This document shows positions 37,164 to 45,418 of a DNA stretch of 64,000 bases, one piece after another. Below the pieces are notes generated by a model, which saw only the letters and a list, made by a program, of their open reading frames with translations, was not told the origin of the DNA and ran no database searches. This DNA is from Devosia sp. GTDB lineage: Bacteria > Pseudomonadota > Alphaproteobacteria > Rhizobiales > Devosiaceae. Made by a program: the position numbers and the translations under genes. The stretch covers positions 1-64,000 of the forward strand of contig JADGNE010000004.1 in the NCBI GenBank assembly GCA_015234425.1, read 5' to 3'. Numbering within the stretch: position 1 is the stretch's first letter; every line of letters starts with the position of its first letter.

Positions 37164-37886
37164 ATGAAAATCCTCATTCTGGGCGGAACGACCGAAGCCC
37201 GGGAACTTGCCAATCGCCTCGTCGCGGACGGACACGACGTCATTACATCTCTCGCCGGCAGGACGCGTGACCCCAAACTGCCGCAGGGCGGCATTCGTAT
37301 GGGCCGGTTCGGCGGCATTCCGGGCCTTGCGGCTTATCTCAACGCGGCAGGGATCGAGGCGCTGGTGGACGCCACGCACCCCTATGCAGGGCAGATTTCG
37401 GTGAATGCGGTTGCGGCCGCGGAGGCTAGCGGCGTTCCGCTGGTGCGGGTGATGCGTCCGGGCTGGGAGCCCCTGCCCGGCCAACGCTGGACAATCGTCG
37501 ATACGCTGGCCGAAGCGGCGCTGAGCCTGCCCACCGGGGCCGAGGTGCTGCTGACGACCGGACATAGCGGGCTCGGGCATTTTCTCGAGCGGGACGACTG
37601 CCATTTCATCGTGCGGCTGATCGAGCCGCCCGAAATGGAGCTGCCGAGCCACGCCGAGCTGCTGCTCAGCCGTCCGCCCTATGGCGTCGACGGCGAAATC
37701 GAGCTGATGCAGCGCAGGAGCGTGACCCATCTGGTCACGAAGAATTCGGGCGGAGGGCAGACGGTCGGCAAGCTCGAGGCGGCCCACAAACTGGGCGTAA
37801 CGGTGATCATGATCGGGCGTCCGCATTATGGGCCTGCGCTGGAAGTGGCGAGCGTGGACGCGGCGGTGGACGCGCTGGGGTTGTAG
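37164..37886 (+). CDS. cobK: Precorrin-6A reductase
   Basis: A 240-residue NADPH-dependent reductase of the aerobic corrin pathway. The N-terminus MKILILGGTTEARELANRL is characteristic, as are VDATHPYAGQIS and VTKNSGGGQTVGKLEAAHKLGV. The last 61 bases overlap the 3' end of cobE on the opposite strand, so the two transcripts are complementary there. The methyltransferases that make its substrate are not encoded in this window. Confidence 0.95.
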   Translation: MKILILGGTTEARELANRLVADGHDVITSLAGRTRDPKLPQGGIRMGRFGGIPGLAAYLNAAGIEALVDATHPYAGQISVNAVAAAEASGVPLVRVMRPGWEPLPGQRWTIVDTLAEAALSLPTGAEVLLTTGHSGLGHFLERDDCHFIVRLIEPPEMELPSHAELLLSRPPYGVDGEIELMQRRSVTHLVTKNSGGGQTVGKLEAAHKLGVTVIMIGRPHYGPALEVASVDAAVDALGL

Positions 37887-38296
37887 GCAAGACGCGCCAA
37901 GGCGCAGGTGGCGCCGGCGGAGGCAGTCTTTTCCGCGAGCAACGGCCCGTAGGATTGAGCGGCGGCTTCGGCGACAGCAGGCACGCCGAAGAGGCGCGCC
38001 ACCTTTGCGGATGGATTGGGGACATGGCGCGCAAAGGCAGCGGTATCGGCCGCGCGCAGATCAACGCCGAGCATGGATGCGGCGCCAAGAATGCCGGGGT
38101 GATCGAGCTTGTCGGGGTGGGTGACGCAGAACGCAACGGACCGGGGCTGCAACCCGTATCGCGCGAGGCAGGCATTTATGAGCGCCAGAATTTCATCGGC
38201 ACCGGCATCGCGACGCGCACCAAGGCCGACGATAATATCGGGCCTATTGAAGTGATCCAGAGTGGGCGCGAGCCCGGACGTCCAAATAGTCATCAT
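37826..38296 (-). CDS. cobE: Cobalamin biosynthesis protein CobE (CbiG C-terminal type)
   Basis: A 156-residue protein matching the CobE/CbiG C-terminal domain: IIVGLGARRDAGADEILALI, VTHPDKLDHPGIL and FGVPAVAEAAA. CobE is needed for cobalamin production in Pseudomonas denitrificans, but its exact step is unsettled. It is normally embedded among cobI/J/L/M; here it sits alone, convergent with cobK and overlapping it by 61 bases. The overlap codes for its low-complexity Ser/Ala C-terminus. Confidence 0.85.
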   Translation of the reverse strand: MMTIWTSGLAPTLDHFNRPDIIVGLGARRDAGADEILALINACLARYGLQPRSVAFCVTHPDKLDHPGILGAASMLGVDLRAADTAAFARHVPNPSAKVARLFGVPAVAEAAAQSYGPLLAEKTASAGATCALARLAYNPSASTAASTLATSSAGP

Positions 38297-38571
38297 CGCC
38301 TCGCTGCTACGAGGCAGGTTCGCTCAAAAGCCGGAGCAGCTTCCGGAATTGGTCCCGCAATTGGGTCGACCGCACCGGAGTCTGTTTCATTCCGTCGGGG
38401 GAACGCTGCACTGTTTTCTTTCTAGGGTGCGGAAAGCACGTGGTCAATCAATGGCTTGCGCGGCAGATCGCCCCGATGGAAATGCTTCTGAAAATCGTTC
38501 GCAAATTCAAGGGGTTGATGGAATCCGGGCGAGGGTCTATGGCCAGAGATCAACAGCGAGCGGAGCCAGCA

Positions 38572-39468
38572 ATGGCCATCACGAACAAGACCCTGGCCGT
38601 GGCCGCGGCCAGCCTGGCTGTCGGCCTCATCGTCCTTGGAATCAAGTTTTTTGCCTGGCGGCTGACGGGGTCGATCGCACTCTATTCGGATGCGCTGGAA
38701 TCCATCGTCAACGTGGTCACGGCTCTCGTGGCGCTCGTCGCCGTGCGTTTTGCACAGCGGCCTGCTGACGCAGCCCTGCCCTATGGCTATCACAAGGCCG
38801 AGTATTTTTCCGCCGTGGTGGTGGGGGTGATGATCATCATCGCTGCCATTCTGGTTGGTCGCGAAGCCTATCTGGGTTTTCTCGCACCGAGCCTGCCCGA
38901 AGCGCCGATGGAGGGTATCGCCCTCAGCCTTGTGGCGACGCTCATCAATCTCGCCTGGGCACGTGTGCTGATCCGCCAGGGGCAAAAGGCACGTTCGCCG
39001 GCACTCGAAGCCGACGGCAAGCATCTGATGACCGATGTGGTTTCCTCCATTGGCGTCGTGATCGGACTTGGGCTGGTCTATGCCACCGGCTTCGCGCTGC
39101 TCGATCCGCTGCTGGCGGCGCTTGTGGCGCTCAACATTCTCTGGTCGGGCTGGGGCGTCATCAAGGACAGCGTCGGCGGGCTGATGGACGTGGCCGTGGC
39201 CAAGGATACGCAGGCGACGATCCGCGAGGTGATTGCGCGCAATGCCGATGGCGCCATCGAAGCGCATGACATTCGCACGCGGCAGGCCGGCAAGCTGACC
39301 TTTATCGATTTTCACCTGGTGGTGCCGGGCGCGATGAGCGTCGACGAGGCGCATGGGATCTGTGACTGTATCGAGGCCAAGCTGCGCGAAGCGGTGAAGG
39401 ATGTGCAGATCACGATCCACGTCGAGCCCGAGAACAAGGCCAAGCATTCTGGGATCGTGGTGGTTTAG
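38572..39468 (+). CDS. Cation diffusion facilitator family transporter
   Basis: A 298-residue CDF exporter that moves divalent metal out of the cytosol in exchange for protons. Helix II shows YSDALES and the following loop PYGYHKAEYFSAV; helix V shows DGKHLMTDVVSS, supplying the usual HD-HD/DD-type metal site. A cytoplasmic ferredoxin-like domain follows, with FIDFHLVVPG and ITIHVEP. The frame is open to 38440; the ATG at 38572 has GGAG 6 bases upstream and fits family length. Its position between cobalt-handling genes makes cobalt, zinc or iron plausible cargo; this is inference. Confidence 0.92.
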   Translation: MAITNKTLAVAAASLAVGLIVLGIKFFAWRLTGSIALYSDALESIVNVVTALVALVAVRFAQRPADAALPYGYHKAEYFSAVVVGVMIIIAAILVGREAYLGFLAPSLPEAPMEGIALSLVATLINLAWARVLIRQGQKARSPALEADGKHLMTDVVSSIGVVIGLGLVYATGFALLDPLLAALVALNILWSGWGVIKDSVGGLMDVAVAKDTQATIREVIARNADGAIEAHDIRTRQAGKLTFIDFHLVVPGAMSVDEAHGICDCIEAKLREAVKDVQITIHVEPENKAKHSGIVVV

Positions 39469-39489
39469 TTCAGGAAACAATGGTCTTCA

Positions 39490-39605
39490 CCCCTCACCCC
39501 GACCGCCACTCGAGCTTAGCTCTCGCGGCCTTCTGGGCTTGAAAGGCTCCACTGGAGCCTTTCATCCTCTGGACCGCCTGCGAAGCCCCTGAGGGGCGAG
39601 GGGGC
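39490..39605. repeat. Composite REP-like unit with a structured insert
   Basis: Normal outer arms (CCCCTCACCCC, and GAGGGGCGAGGGG near 39591-39603) enclose about 90 bases. The insert contains a near-perfect 23-base palindrome at 39541-39563 centred on TCCACTGGA, and a TCGAGC-TTAGCTCTCGCGG stretch also found in the 36081 composite. The rest of the 250-base gap to the next gene shows nothing recognisable. Confidence 0.8.
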
Positions 39606-39719
39606 GATAGAGCCGGTAGATTCGTGAAGTACCCACGCTGCTAAGGCGACAGCCTGAGCGCTCACGGAGTAGAGCTTCCACCTCTTGTCCGAACGCCGCG
39701 ACGCAGGCAGAATCGGACC

Positions 39720-40199
39720 ATGCGCTTTATTTCACTTCTCTTCGCCGTCATCGCCCTTGTGGCTCCTGCTAATGCGCAGGAGTGGGGGCGCTATGACAAT
39801 GCGCGGTTTGGCTATTCCATCGCCGTGCCGCCCGGGTTTGTTGGCCAGGGCCAAAGCCAGAATGGCGACGGTCAGGCATTTGCGCTGCCGGGACGGGTGA
39901 CGAGCCTCACCGTGTGGGGCGGGCTGACGGGCGTCGTCCATAACGGGTTCGAGGTGATGGCTGAGGCCAGCATCGGGCACGATACCGATGAGGGCTGGAA
40001 CATCACCTATCGGGTGACGACGCCGAAATGGGCGAGCTGGAGCGGCACGAAGGGCGGGAATATTCTTTATCGACGCATGGTGCTGCTCTGCGATGGCAGC
40101 GCCTATGCGGCATTTGAGATGAAGTATGGGCAGATTGACCGGGTGAGCATGGACCCGGTGGTGGAGCGGCTGGTCGGCTCGCTTCGGGGGGATTGCTGA
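39720..40199 (+). CDS. Exported protein of unknown function
   Basis: A 159-residue protein with a signal peptide (MRFISLLFAVIALVAPANAQ) and no transmembrane helix after it. The mature part opens with WGRYDNARFGYSIAVPPGF, a pattern seen in several exported alphaproteobacterial proteins, and ends in VVERLVGSLRGDC. Two cysteines (LLCDG and the last residue) could pair. I cannot assign a function. It lies between two REP clusters with cobO convergent downstream. Confidence 0.7.
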   Translation: MRFISLLFAVIALVAPANAQEWGRYDNARFGYSIAVPPGFVGQGQSQNGDGQAFALPGRVTSLTVWGGLTGVVHNGFEVMAEASIGHDTDEGWNITYRVTTPKWASWSGTKGGNILYRRMVLLCDGSAYAAFEMKYGQIDRVSMDPVVERLVGSLRGDC

Positions 40200-40212
40200 G
40201 GAGGGTTAGGGT

Positions 40213-40324
40213 ACCCCCTCCTAACCTCCCCCTGATAGGGGGAGGGTCAGGCCGGTGGTTCACCGGAGTTCGAGCGCCACAATGCGCTCCTCCCCCTTAT
40301 TCAGGGGGAGGTCGGGTGGGGGTT
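40213..40324. repeat. Two REP-like units, opposite orientation
   Basis: Units at 40213-40257 (CTAACCTCCCCCTGATAGGG) and 40286-40324 (inverted, ATTCAGGGGGAGGTCGGGTG) separate the exported-protein gene from the convergent cobO. Together they make a large inverted pair. Confidence 0.85.
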
Positions 40325-40335
40325 GTCTCCTGCTC

Positions 40336-40977
40336 CTAAAACTCGATGCCCTTCTGGGCTTTTACGCCGGCGCGGAAATGGTGCTTGATCTCGGTCATTT
40401 CGGTGACGAGGTCAGCGATTTCGATCAGTTCGTCCTTGGCATTGCGGCCGGTGACGATGACGTGCTTTTCGGCCGGCTTCTGCTGGAGGAATTCGACGAC
40501 CTCTTCGATGGGGAGATAGTCGTAGCGCAGGCAGATGTTGAGCTCGTCGAGCAGGACCATGTCGTAGCTCGGGTCCATGATCAGGGCCTTGGCTTGCTCC
40601 CAGGCCTTGCGCGCGGCGGCGAGGTCGCGCTGGCGGTCGGCGACATCCCAGGTAAAGCCCTCACCCATGGCGTTGATGGTCACCTGATCGGGGAACTTGT
40701 CGAGCACGGTGCGTTCGCCGGTGTTCCAGACACCCTTGACGAACTGGACCACGCCCACGCGCATGCCATTCCCTAGGGCGCGGAAAACCATGCCGAAGGC
40801 GGCAGTGGACTTCCCCTTGCCTTTGCCGGTGTGGATGACGAGCAGGCCCTTTTCCTCGGTCTTCGTGGACAAGATCTTGTCGCGCGCGGCCTTCTTTTTC
40901 CGCATTTTTTCGGCGTGATAGGCATCGCGCTCGGCCTCGGACATAAGATCCGTCTTCTTGAGGGGCTTGTCGGTCAT
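40336..40977 (-). CDS. cobO: Cob(I)yrinic acid a,c-diamide adenosyltransferase
   Basis: A 213-residue CobA/CobO-type adenosyltransferase that adds the upper adenosyl ligand from ATP. The P-loop is in IHTGKGKGKSTAAFGM, followed by VGVVQFVKGVWNTGE and MVLLDELNICLRYDYL. Its ATG overlaps the preceding stop by 4 bases. It is the last gene of the riboswitch-led cobalt operon, with a REP pair 12 bases after its stop that may end transcription. Confidence 0.96.
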   Translation of the reverse strand: MTDKPLKKTDLMSEAERDAYHAEKMRKKKAARDKILSTKTEEKGLLVIHTGKGKGKSTAAFGMVFRALGNGMRVGVVQFVKGVWNTGERTVLDKFPDQVTINAMGEGFTWDVADRQRDLAAARKAWEQAKALIMDPSYDMVLLDELNICLRYDYLPIEEVVEFLQQKPAEKHVIVTGRNAKDELIEIADLVTEMTEIKHHFRAGVKAQKGIEF

Positions 40978-41531
40978 TGGAGGCGCTCCGCGTGTTCGAT
41001 GATCAATTGGGCCGCGCGTTCGGGCGGCAGAATGGTGGTGTCGAGATCGAGCCGGTTCGGGTGCTCGATCCGCAGGATGGGACGACGCTGGCGGACGAGG
41101 GCGGCATCGGTCATCTTGAGACGTTCCTCACGCTCGGGGCTCGGGATGCGTTCGTCGTGAGCCGCATCCGACGCTGTGAGGATGACGGGAACGAAGGTCG
41201 CGGCGCGTTTTCGCGACACTTCAAGCACCTCGGCAAAAGCCTCGTGGTCGAGCGGATCATCTTTCATCAGCGCGTTGGTGAGCACGAAGCTGGCGTCGGG
41301 GCGGGCGATCTCGGTCATGGCCCGAAGCGCCTCGCGGCGGATGGTCATGATGATGTCCCAGGCGCTGTCGGGGATGGGAGAAGAGCCATCCTCGCGGATC
41401 AGCGAGAAGACGATGTTATTGGCCAGATGATTGTCGAAGAGGCGCGCCCCTGTGATGGCGCAGATCTCCTTGGCGATCGTGAGCTTTCCGACGCCGTAAT
41501 GGCCGATGAGATAGATGATGGTGTTGTTCAT
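40974..41531 (-). CDS. P-loop NTPase/kinase-like protein within the cob operon
   Basis: A 185-residue protein with a Walker A motif at the very start (LIGHYGVGKLTIAKEI), like small kinases of the shikimate/gluconate-kinase fold. LFDNHLANN and LTNALMKDDPLDHEAFAEVL follow; the C-terminus LDLDTTILPPERAAQLI is typical of nucleotide-binding kinases. It overlaps cobN and cobO by 4 bases on each side, so it is translated with them. No cobalamin step is known that needs it; substrate unknown. Confidence 0.75.
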   Translation of the reverse strand: MNNTIIYLIGHYGVGKLTIAKEICAITGARLFDNHLANNIVFSLIREDGSSPIPDSAWDIIMTIRREALRAMTEIARPDASFVLTNALMKDDPLDHEAFAEVLEVSRKRAATFVPVILTASDAAHDERIPSPEREERLKMTDAALVRQRRPILRIEHPNRLDLDTTILPPERAAQLIIEHAERLQ

Positions 41532-44500
41532 GCTTCCCCCTCGAGGAAAGCATAGACGGAGTTGGAACGGGGCGACCAGAGACCGCGCTGTCGGGCGTCG
41601 CGGAACTTTTCGATGAGCTCATCATAACCATAGCGATTGACCGATTTCAGCCAGTCGCGGATGGCGTCGTTTTCGACGAAGGCTTCGAAGGCGAGATCAA
41701 AGTGGTGGGTTTTCACCGCGCCTGTGGTGGCGGCGTAGGCGAACATGAAATCGACCGTGGCAATGATTTCGAACGCGCCGCGATAGCCATGGCGCTGCAT
41801 GCCGGCAATCCATTTGGGATTGACCACGCGGGAGCGCATGACGTGGGAGATTTCCTGTTCCAGCGTCCGGATCTTTGGGGTTTCCGGGCGGGAATGGTCG
41901 TTGTGATAGGCGGCGGGTTTGTGGCCGGAGAGGGTTTCGGCGGCAGCGGAGAGGCCACCCTCGAACTGGTAGTAATTGTCGCTGTCGAGCAGGTCGTGCT
42001 CGCGATTGTCCTGATTGTGGAGGACGGCGTCGATCTGGCCGAGGCGGGCGGCGAAGCGATCGTGCAGCGCAATGCCATCGGCCTTGGCGCCATAGGCATA
42101 TTGCCCCCAGCGCAGGAACTGGTCGGCGAGATCGGCCTTTTCGGACCAATTACCATTGTCGATGAGCTGGCCCATACCGGCACCATAAGTGCCCGGCTTT
42201 GAGCCGAAAATGCGGGCGCCGGCTTCTAGGGAGGCTTCTGCTTCGGACTTGCCAGCTGCCATGAGGCCAAGGGCTTCGGTGCGCATGCGGGCGGCGATGG
42301 GATTGTCTTCCTCCGGCTCGTCGAGCGCACCGACGGCGCGAATGGCGCGGTCAAAAAGGGCGATCTGGGCCGGGAAGGCGTCGCGGAAGAAGCCGGAAAT
42401 GCGCAGGGTGACATCGACGCGTGGGCGGCCGAGTTTTGCCAGCGGCACGATTTCATAGCCGGAGACGCGGAGGGAGCCGGGGTCCCAGGTGGGTTTGGCG
42501 CCGATGAGCGCGAGGGCCTGGGCGATGTCGTCGCCGCCGGTGCGCATATTGGCCGTGCCCCAGACCGAGAGCGCAACGGATTTGAGATAATGCCCGTGAT
42601 CCTGGAGGTGGCGGAGGACGAGGCTTTCGGCGGACTTTTTGCCCAGTTCCCAGGCGCTGGGCGTGGGCACGGCGCGAGCATCGACGGAATAGAAATTGCG
42701 CCCGGTGGGCAGGACATCAAGCCGGCCACGCGAGGGCGCACCGGACGGACCGGGGGCGATGAACTTGCCGTCGAGGCCGGCAAGGAAAGCGGCCATTTCG
42801 GCGGGGCCGGACGCGGCAAGGCGTGGCAGGATGAGGATTTTCACTGTGTCGAGGACGGCGCTGGTGGCGGTCCATTCGGGGGGACAGGCCAGCGCGTCGG
42901 TGACGAGATCAGCGGCGAGGGCTTCGAGATGTTCGAGAATGTCGCCGATGGTGCGGGGTTTGGAGCGCTCAGACCCCCACCTAGCCTCCCCCTGGGAGGG
43001 GGAGGGACTGGCCGGTGAAACCGGCATGATCTGGGGCCCGGTCCAGGGGGTGCCGAGTTCGGCGGTGAGGGGATCGACGCCGAGTTTGAGGTCGTCGGCT
43101 AGGGCGCGGATAAGGGAGTTTTCGGCAGGGCTTTCGCCGCGGGGAATGCGGGCGAGGGCCACGGCGACATCACGCTGAAGGGCGCCCTCGGGCGACTGGC
43201 CAAAGATGTGCAGGCCATCGCGGATCTGGGCTTCCTTGAGGTCGCAGAGGAAGTTGTCGATCTTGATCAGGGCCTCGGCCTCGTCCTCGGGCAGGTCGAT
43301 ATCGGTGTCGAGGCGACTGTCCCGCGTGAAGTCGAGAATGCGGCGCTTGAGATCGGCGAGGCGGCGGCGATCCATGCCGGAGGCGGCGTAATATTCATCG
43401 AGCAGCGCCTCGAGGTCTTTGAGGGGACCATAGGTTTCGGCGCGGGTGAGCGGAGGCACGAGGTGGTCGATGATGACCGCGCCGGTACGGCGCTTGGCCT
43501 GGGTGCCCTCGCCGGGATCGTTGACGATGAAGGGATAAAGATGGGGCAGCTGGCCCCAGAGCGCGTCGGGATAGCAATCGGCGTCGAGCGCCGTGGCCTT
43601 GCCGGGCAGCCATTCGAGCGTGCCATGCTTCCCATTGTGCACGAGGGCATGGGCGCCGAACTCGTGGCGGAGCCAGAGATAGGCGGCGATATAGGCGTGG
43701 GGCGGGACCAGCGCCGGATCGTGATAGCTCTCGGTCTCGTCGAGCTGGTAGCCGCGCGCAGGCTGGAGCAGAAGCACGATATTGCCGAAGCGGTGCGCCG
43801 GGAGGTGGAAGGCATCTTCGCGGATGAAGGGATCGGTGGCGGGATCGCCCCAACGGGCGGTGACGGCCTCGCGGGTTTCCTCGGGCAGCGCAGCGAAGAG
43901 TTCGGCATAGCGCGCGAGCGGGAGTATGCCGGCGGAGGTGCCGCGCTGGGGATTGGCGTTGGTGGGGCCGGACTGGAGGAGATCTATCAGATTGGCGGAA
44001 GTGGAGGGGAAGGCCCCCTCACCCGTCGGCTGCGCCGCCGACCTCTCCCCCGAAGGGAGAGGTGAAGACAGATCGTAGCCGGCGCGCTCGAGTTCGGCGA
44101 GCATGCGGACGGTGCTTTCGGGGGCGTCGTAGCCGACGCCGTTGGCGAGGCGGCCGTCGCGGATAGGGTAGTTCGCAAGGACGAAGGCCACGCGGCGCTC
44201 GGCGCGCGGGGTAGCGCGGAGGATGGCCCAGTTTTTGGCCAGCTGCACCGCGCGGGAAATGCCGGAGAGATCAGGCGCATAGGCGGTGAGCGGGCACTGG
44301 GTGCGCTCGTGCCAGACGGCGTCGACCTTGTGACCGACGAGGAGCCCGCCGATGCGGCCATCGACCTCGGGCATGACGAGATACATCGCCATGTCCTTTG
44401 ACGAGAGGCCCTGGCTGTCGGCGGCCCATTGGGCCTCGGAGCGGCCGGACTGGATTAGCTGGATGACAGGCGCATCGGTGCCGGCGAATGGATTTGACTT

Positions 44501-45418
44501 CTCGTCGAGATCGGCGATGCCGAGGGCAAAGGCGGTGAGATTGAGAATGGCTGCGGGCGGGAAGGCGGCGATCGCGTTCTGGACGAAGCGGACGCAGGCG
44601 GCTTCCTTGAGGGAGGAAACGAGCAGCGGCACCGGGGCGAGGCCCTGGGCTTCGAGCTCCGCAATCAGGGCTTCAAGCGTGGCGGTGCCGGCGCCTTCGA
44701 GGGCGGCGCGGTAGAAAAGGATGGGGGTGTGCCCCCTCCCGACCTCCCCCTGAGAGGGGGAGGAGCCGACCGGTGGGTGTTGATGCAAAGCGCGCAAACC
44801 GGCTTCGTCGGTCATTCCGGATTTGGGGTGCCAGAGGCCGAAGCGGGGGAAGGGTTTGGGGGTGGTGTTGGAGAGCGAGGCCCCCTCACCCGGCTGCAGA
44901 GCAGCCGACCTCTCCCCCTGAGGGAGAGGTGAAGAGGCGCCGAGCGCCTTGAAAGCGGCGAGAATGGTGTCGGCGTTGTCGGGGCCGCCGGCGACGAAGA
45001 GGTGGTGGAGGGCCAGCCAGTCGTCGGGGTGAATGGTGGAGCGCGACTGCAGGATCGGGTCGGGATTGGCGTCGCCCGGCAGGAGGGCGAGAGGGATCTT
45101 GTTATTGGCGCAGAGGGCGGTGATTTCGTCGACACCATATTGGAAATAGGCGGCGCCGCCGATGAGGCGGAGGACGACGAGGCGCGCATGGGAGACCGTC
45201 TGGTCGAGCCACATGTCGACCGAGAGATTGTTGGCGAGGCGCAGGAGATTGGCGAGGCGGAGTTCATCTTCCCCTGCCCGATCGGCGGCAGCGGCCAGCA
45301 TGGCCAGTTCGCTATCGGCGGAGCTGGCAAAGATCAGCGCGCCGGGGCGCTGGGCAAGGTCAATGGCCTCGCCTTCCTGCTGGATGGCGCCGGCCTGGGC
45401 GGAGAGGAGATGCATCAA
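41528..45418 (-). CDS. cobN: Aerobic cobaltochelatase large subunit CobN, with four REP-derived insertions
   Basis: A 1296-residue subunit that, with CobS and CobT, inserts cobalt into hydrogenobyrinate a,c-diamide. Family landmarks include FVLANYPIRDGRLANGVGYD, LVHNGKHGTLEWLPGK, HLYPFIVNDPGEGTQAKRR and RVDVTLRISGFFRDAFP. Four short segments do not look like CobN: residues about 161-181, 215-231, 451-471 and 801-818. Each is encoded by a REP-like palindrome that keeps the frame. No stop or frameshift is present, so the protein is probably made. It overlaps its neighbours by 4 bases on each side. cobS and cobT are not in the window. Confidence 0.95.
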   Translation of the reverse strand: MMHLLSAQAGAIQQEGEAIDLAQRPGALIFASSADSELAMLAAAADRAGEDELRLANLLRLANNLSVDMWLDQTVSHARLVVLRLIGGAAYFQYGVDEITALCANNKIPLALLPGDANPDPILQSRSTIHPDDWLALHHLFVAGGPDNADTILAAFKALGASSPLPQGERSAALQPGEGASLSNTTPKPFPRFGLWHPKSGMTDEAGLRALHQHPPVGSSPSQGEVGRGHTPILFYRAALEGAGTATLEALIAELEAQGLAPVPLLVSSLKEAACVRFVQNAIAAFPPAAILNLTAFALGIADLDEKSNPFAGTDAPVIQLIQSGRSEAQWAADSQGLSSKDMAMYLVMPEVDGRIGGLLVGHKVDAVWHERTQCPLTAYAPDLSGISRAVQLAKNWAILRATPRAERRVAFVLANYPIRDGRLANGVGYDAPESTVRMLAELERAGYDLSSPLPSGERSAAQPTGEGAFPSTSANLIDLLQSGPTNANPQRGTSAGILPLARYAELFAALPEETREAVTARWGDPATDPFIREDAFHLPAHRFGNIVLLLQPARGYQLDETESYHDPALVPPHAYIAAYLWLRHEFGAHALVHNGKHGTLEWLPGKATALDADCYPDALWGQLPHLYPFIVNDPGEGTQAKRRTGAVIIDHLVPPLTRAETYGPLKDLEALLDEYYAASGMDRRRLADLKRRILDFTRDSRLDTDIDLPEDEAEALIKIDNFLCDLKEAQIRDGLHIFGQSPEGALQRDVAVALARIPRGESPAENSLIRALADDLKLGVDPLTAELGTPWTGPQIMPVSPASPSPSQGEARWGSERSKPRTIGDILEHLEALAADLVTDALACPPEWTATSAVLDTVKILILPRLAASGPAEMAAFLAGLDGKFIAPGPSGAPSRGRLDVLPTGRNFYSVDARAVPTPSAWELGKKSAESLVLRHLQDHGHYLKSVALSVWGTANMRTGGDDIAQALALIGAKPTWDPGSLRVSGYEIVPLAKLGRPRVDVTLRISGFFRDAFPAQIALFDRAIRAVGALDEPEEDNPIAARMRTEALGLMAAGKSEAEASLEAGARIFGSKPGTYGAGMGQLIDNGNWSEKADLADQFLRWGQYAYGAKADGIALHDRFAARLGQIDAVLHNQDNREHDLLDSDNYYQFEGGLSAAAETLSGHKPAAYHNDHSRPETPKIRTLEQEISHVMRSRVVNPKWIAGMQRHGYRGAFEIIATVDFMFAYAATTGAVKTHHFDLAFEAFVENDAIRDWLKSVNRYGYDELIEKFRDARQRGLWSPRSNSVYAFLEGEA
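42965..43018. repeat. In-frame REP-like unit inside cobN (unit 4)
   Basis: The palindrome ACCTAGCCTCCCCCTGGGAG against GGGGGAGGGAC is of the CTAGCCTCCCCC sub-type seen between genes at 21313 and 23554. Read on the minus strand it encodes SPSPSQGEARWGSE at about residues 801-818 of CobN. Confidence 0.87.
44006..44068. repeat. In-frame REP-like unit inside cobN (unit 3)
   Basis: CCCTCACCCGTCGGCTGCGC with a CTCTCCCCCGAAGGGAGAGG stem encodes SSPLPSGERSAAQPTGEGAF at residues 451-470 of CobN, almost the same peptide as unit 1 (residues 162-180). The two DNA copies share their loop core GGCTGC...CCGACCTCTCCCC. Confidence 0.88.
44726..44776. repeat. In-frame REP-like unit inside cobN (unit 2)
   Basis: CCTCCCGACCTCCCCCTGAG against AGGGGGAGGAG, with a following CCGGTGGGTG tail, encodes PPVGSSPSQGEVGRGH at residues 215-230 of CobN. 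The tail is the same as that of intergenic units, so the whole element is present. Confidence 0.87.
44876..44938. repeat. In-frame REP-like unit inside cobN (unit 1)
   Basis: CCCCTCACCCGGCTGCAGAG plus CTCTCCCCCTGAGGGAGAGG encodes SSPLPQGERSAALQPGEGA at residues 162-180 of CobN. It is 50 codons from unit 2, so two separate elements lie within one 70-residue stretch. Confidence 0.88.
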
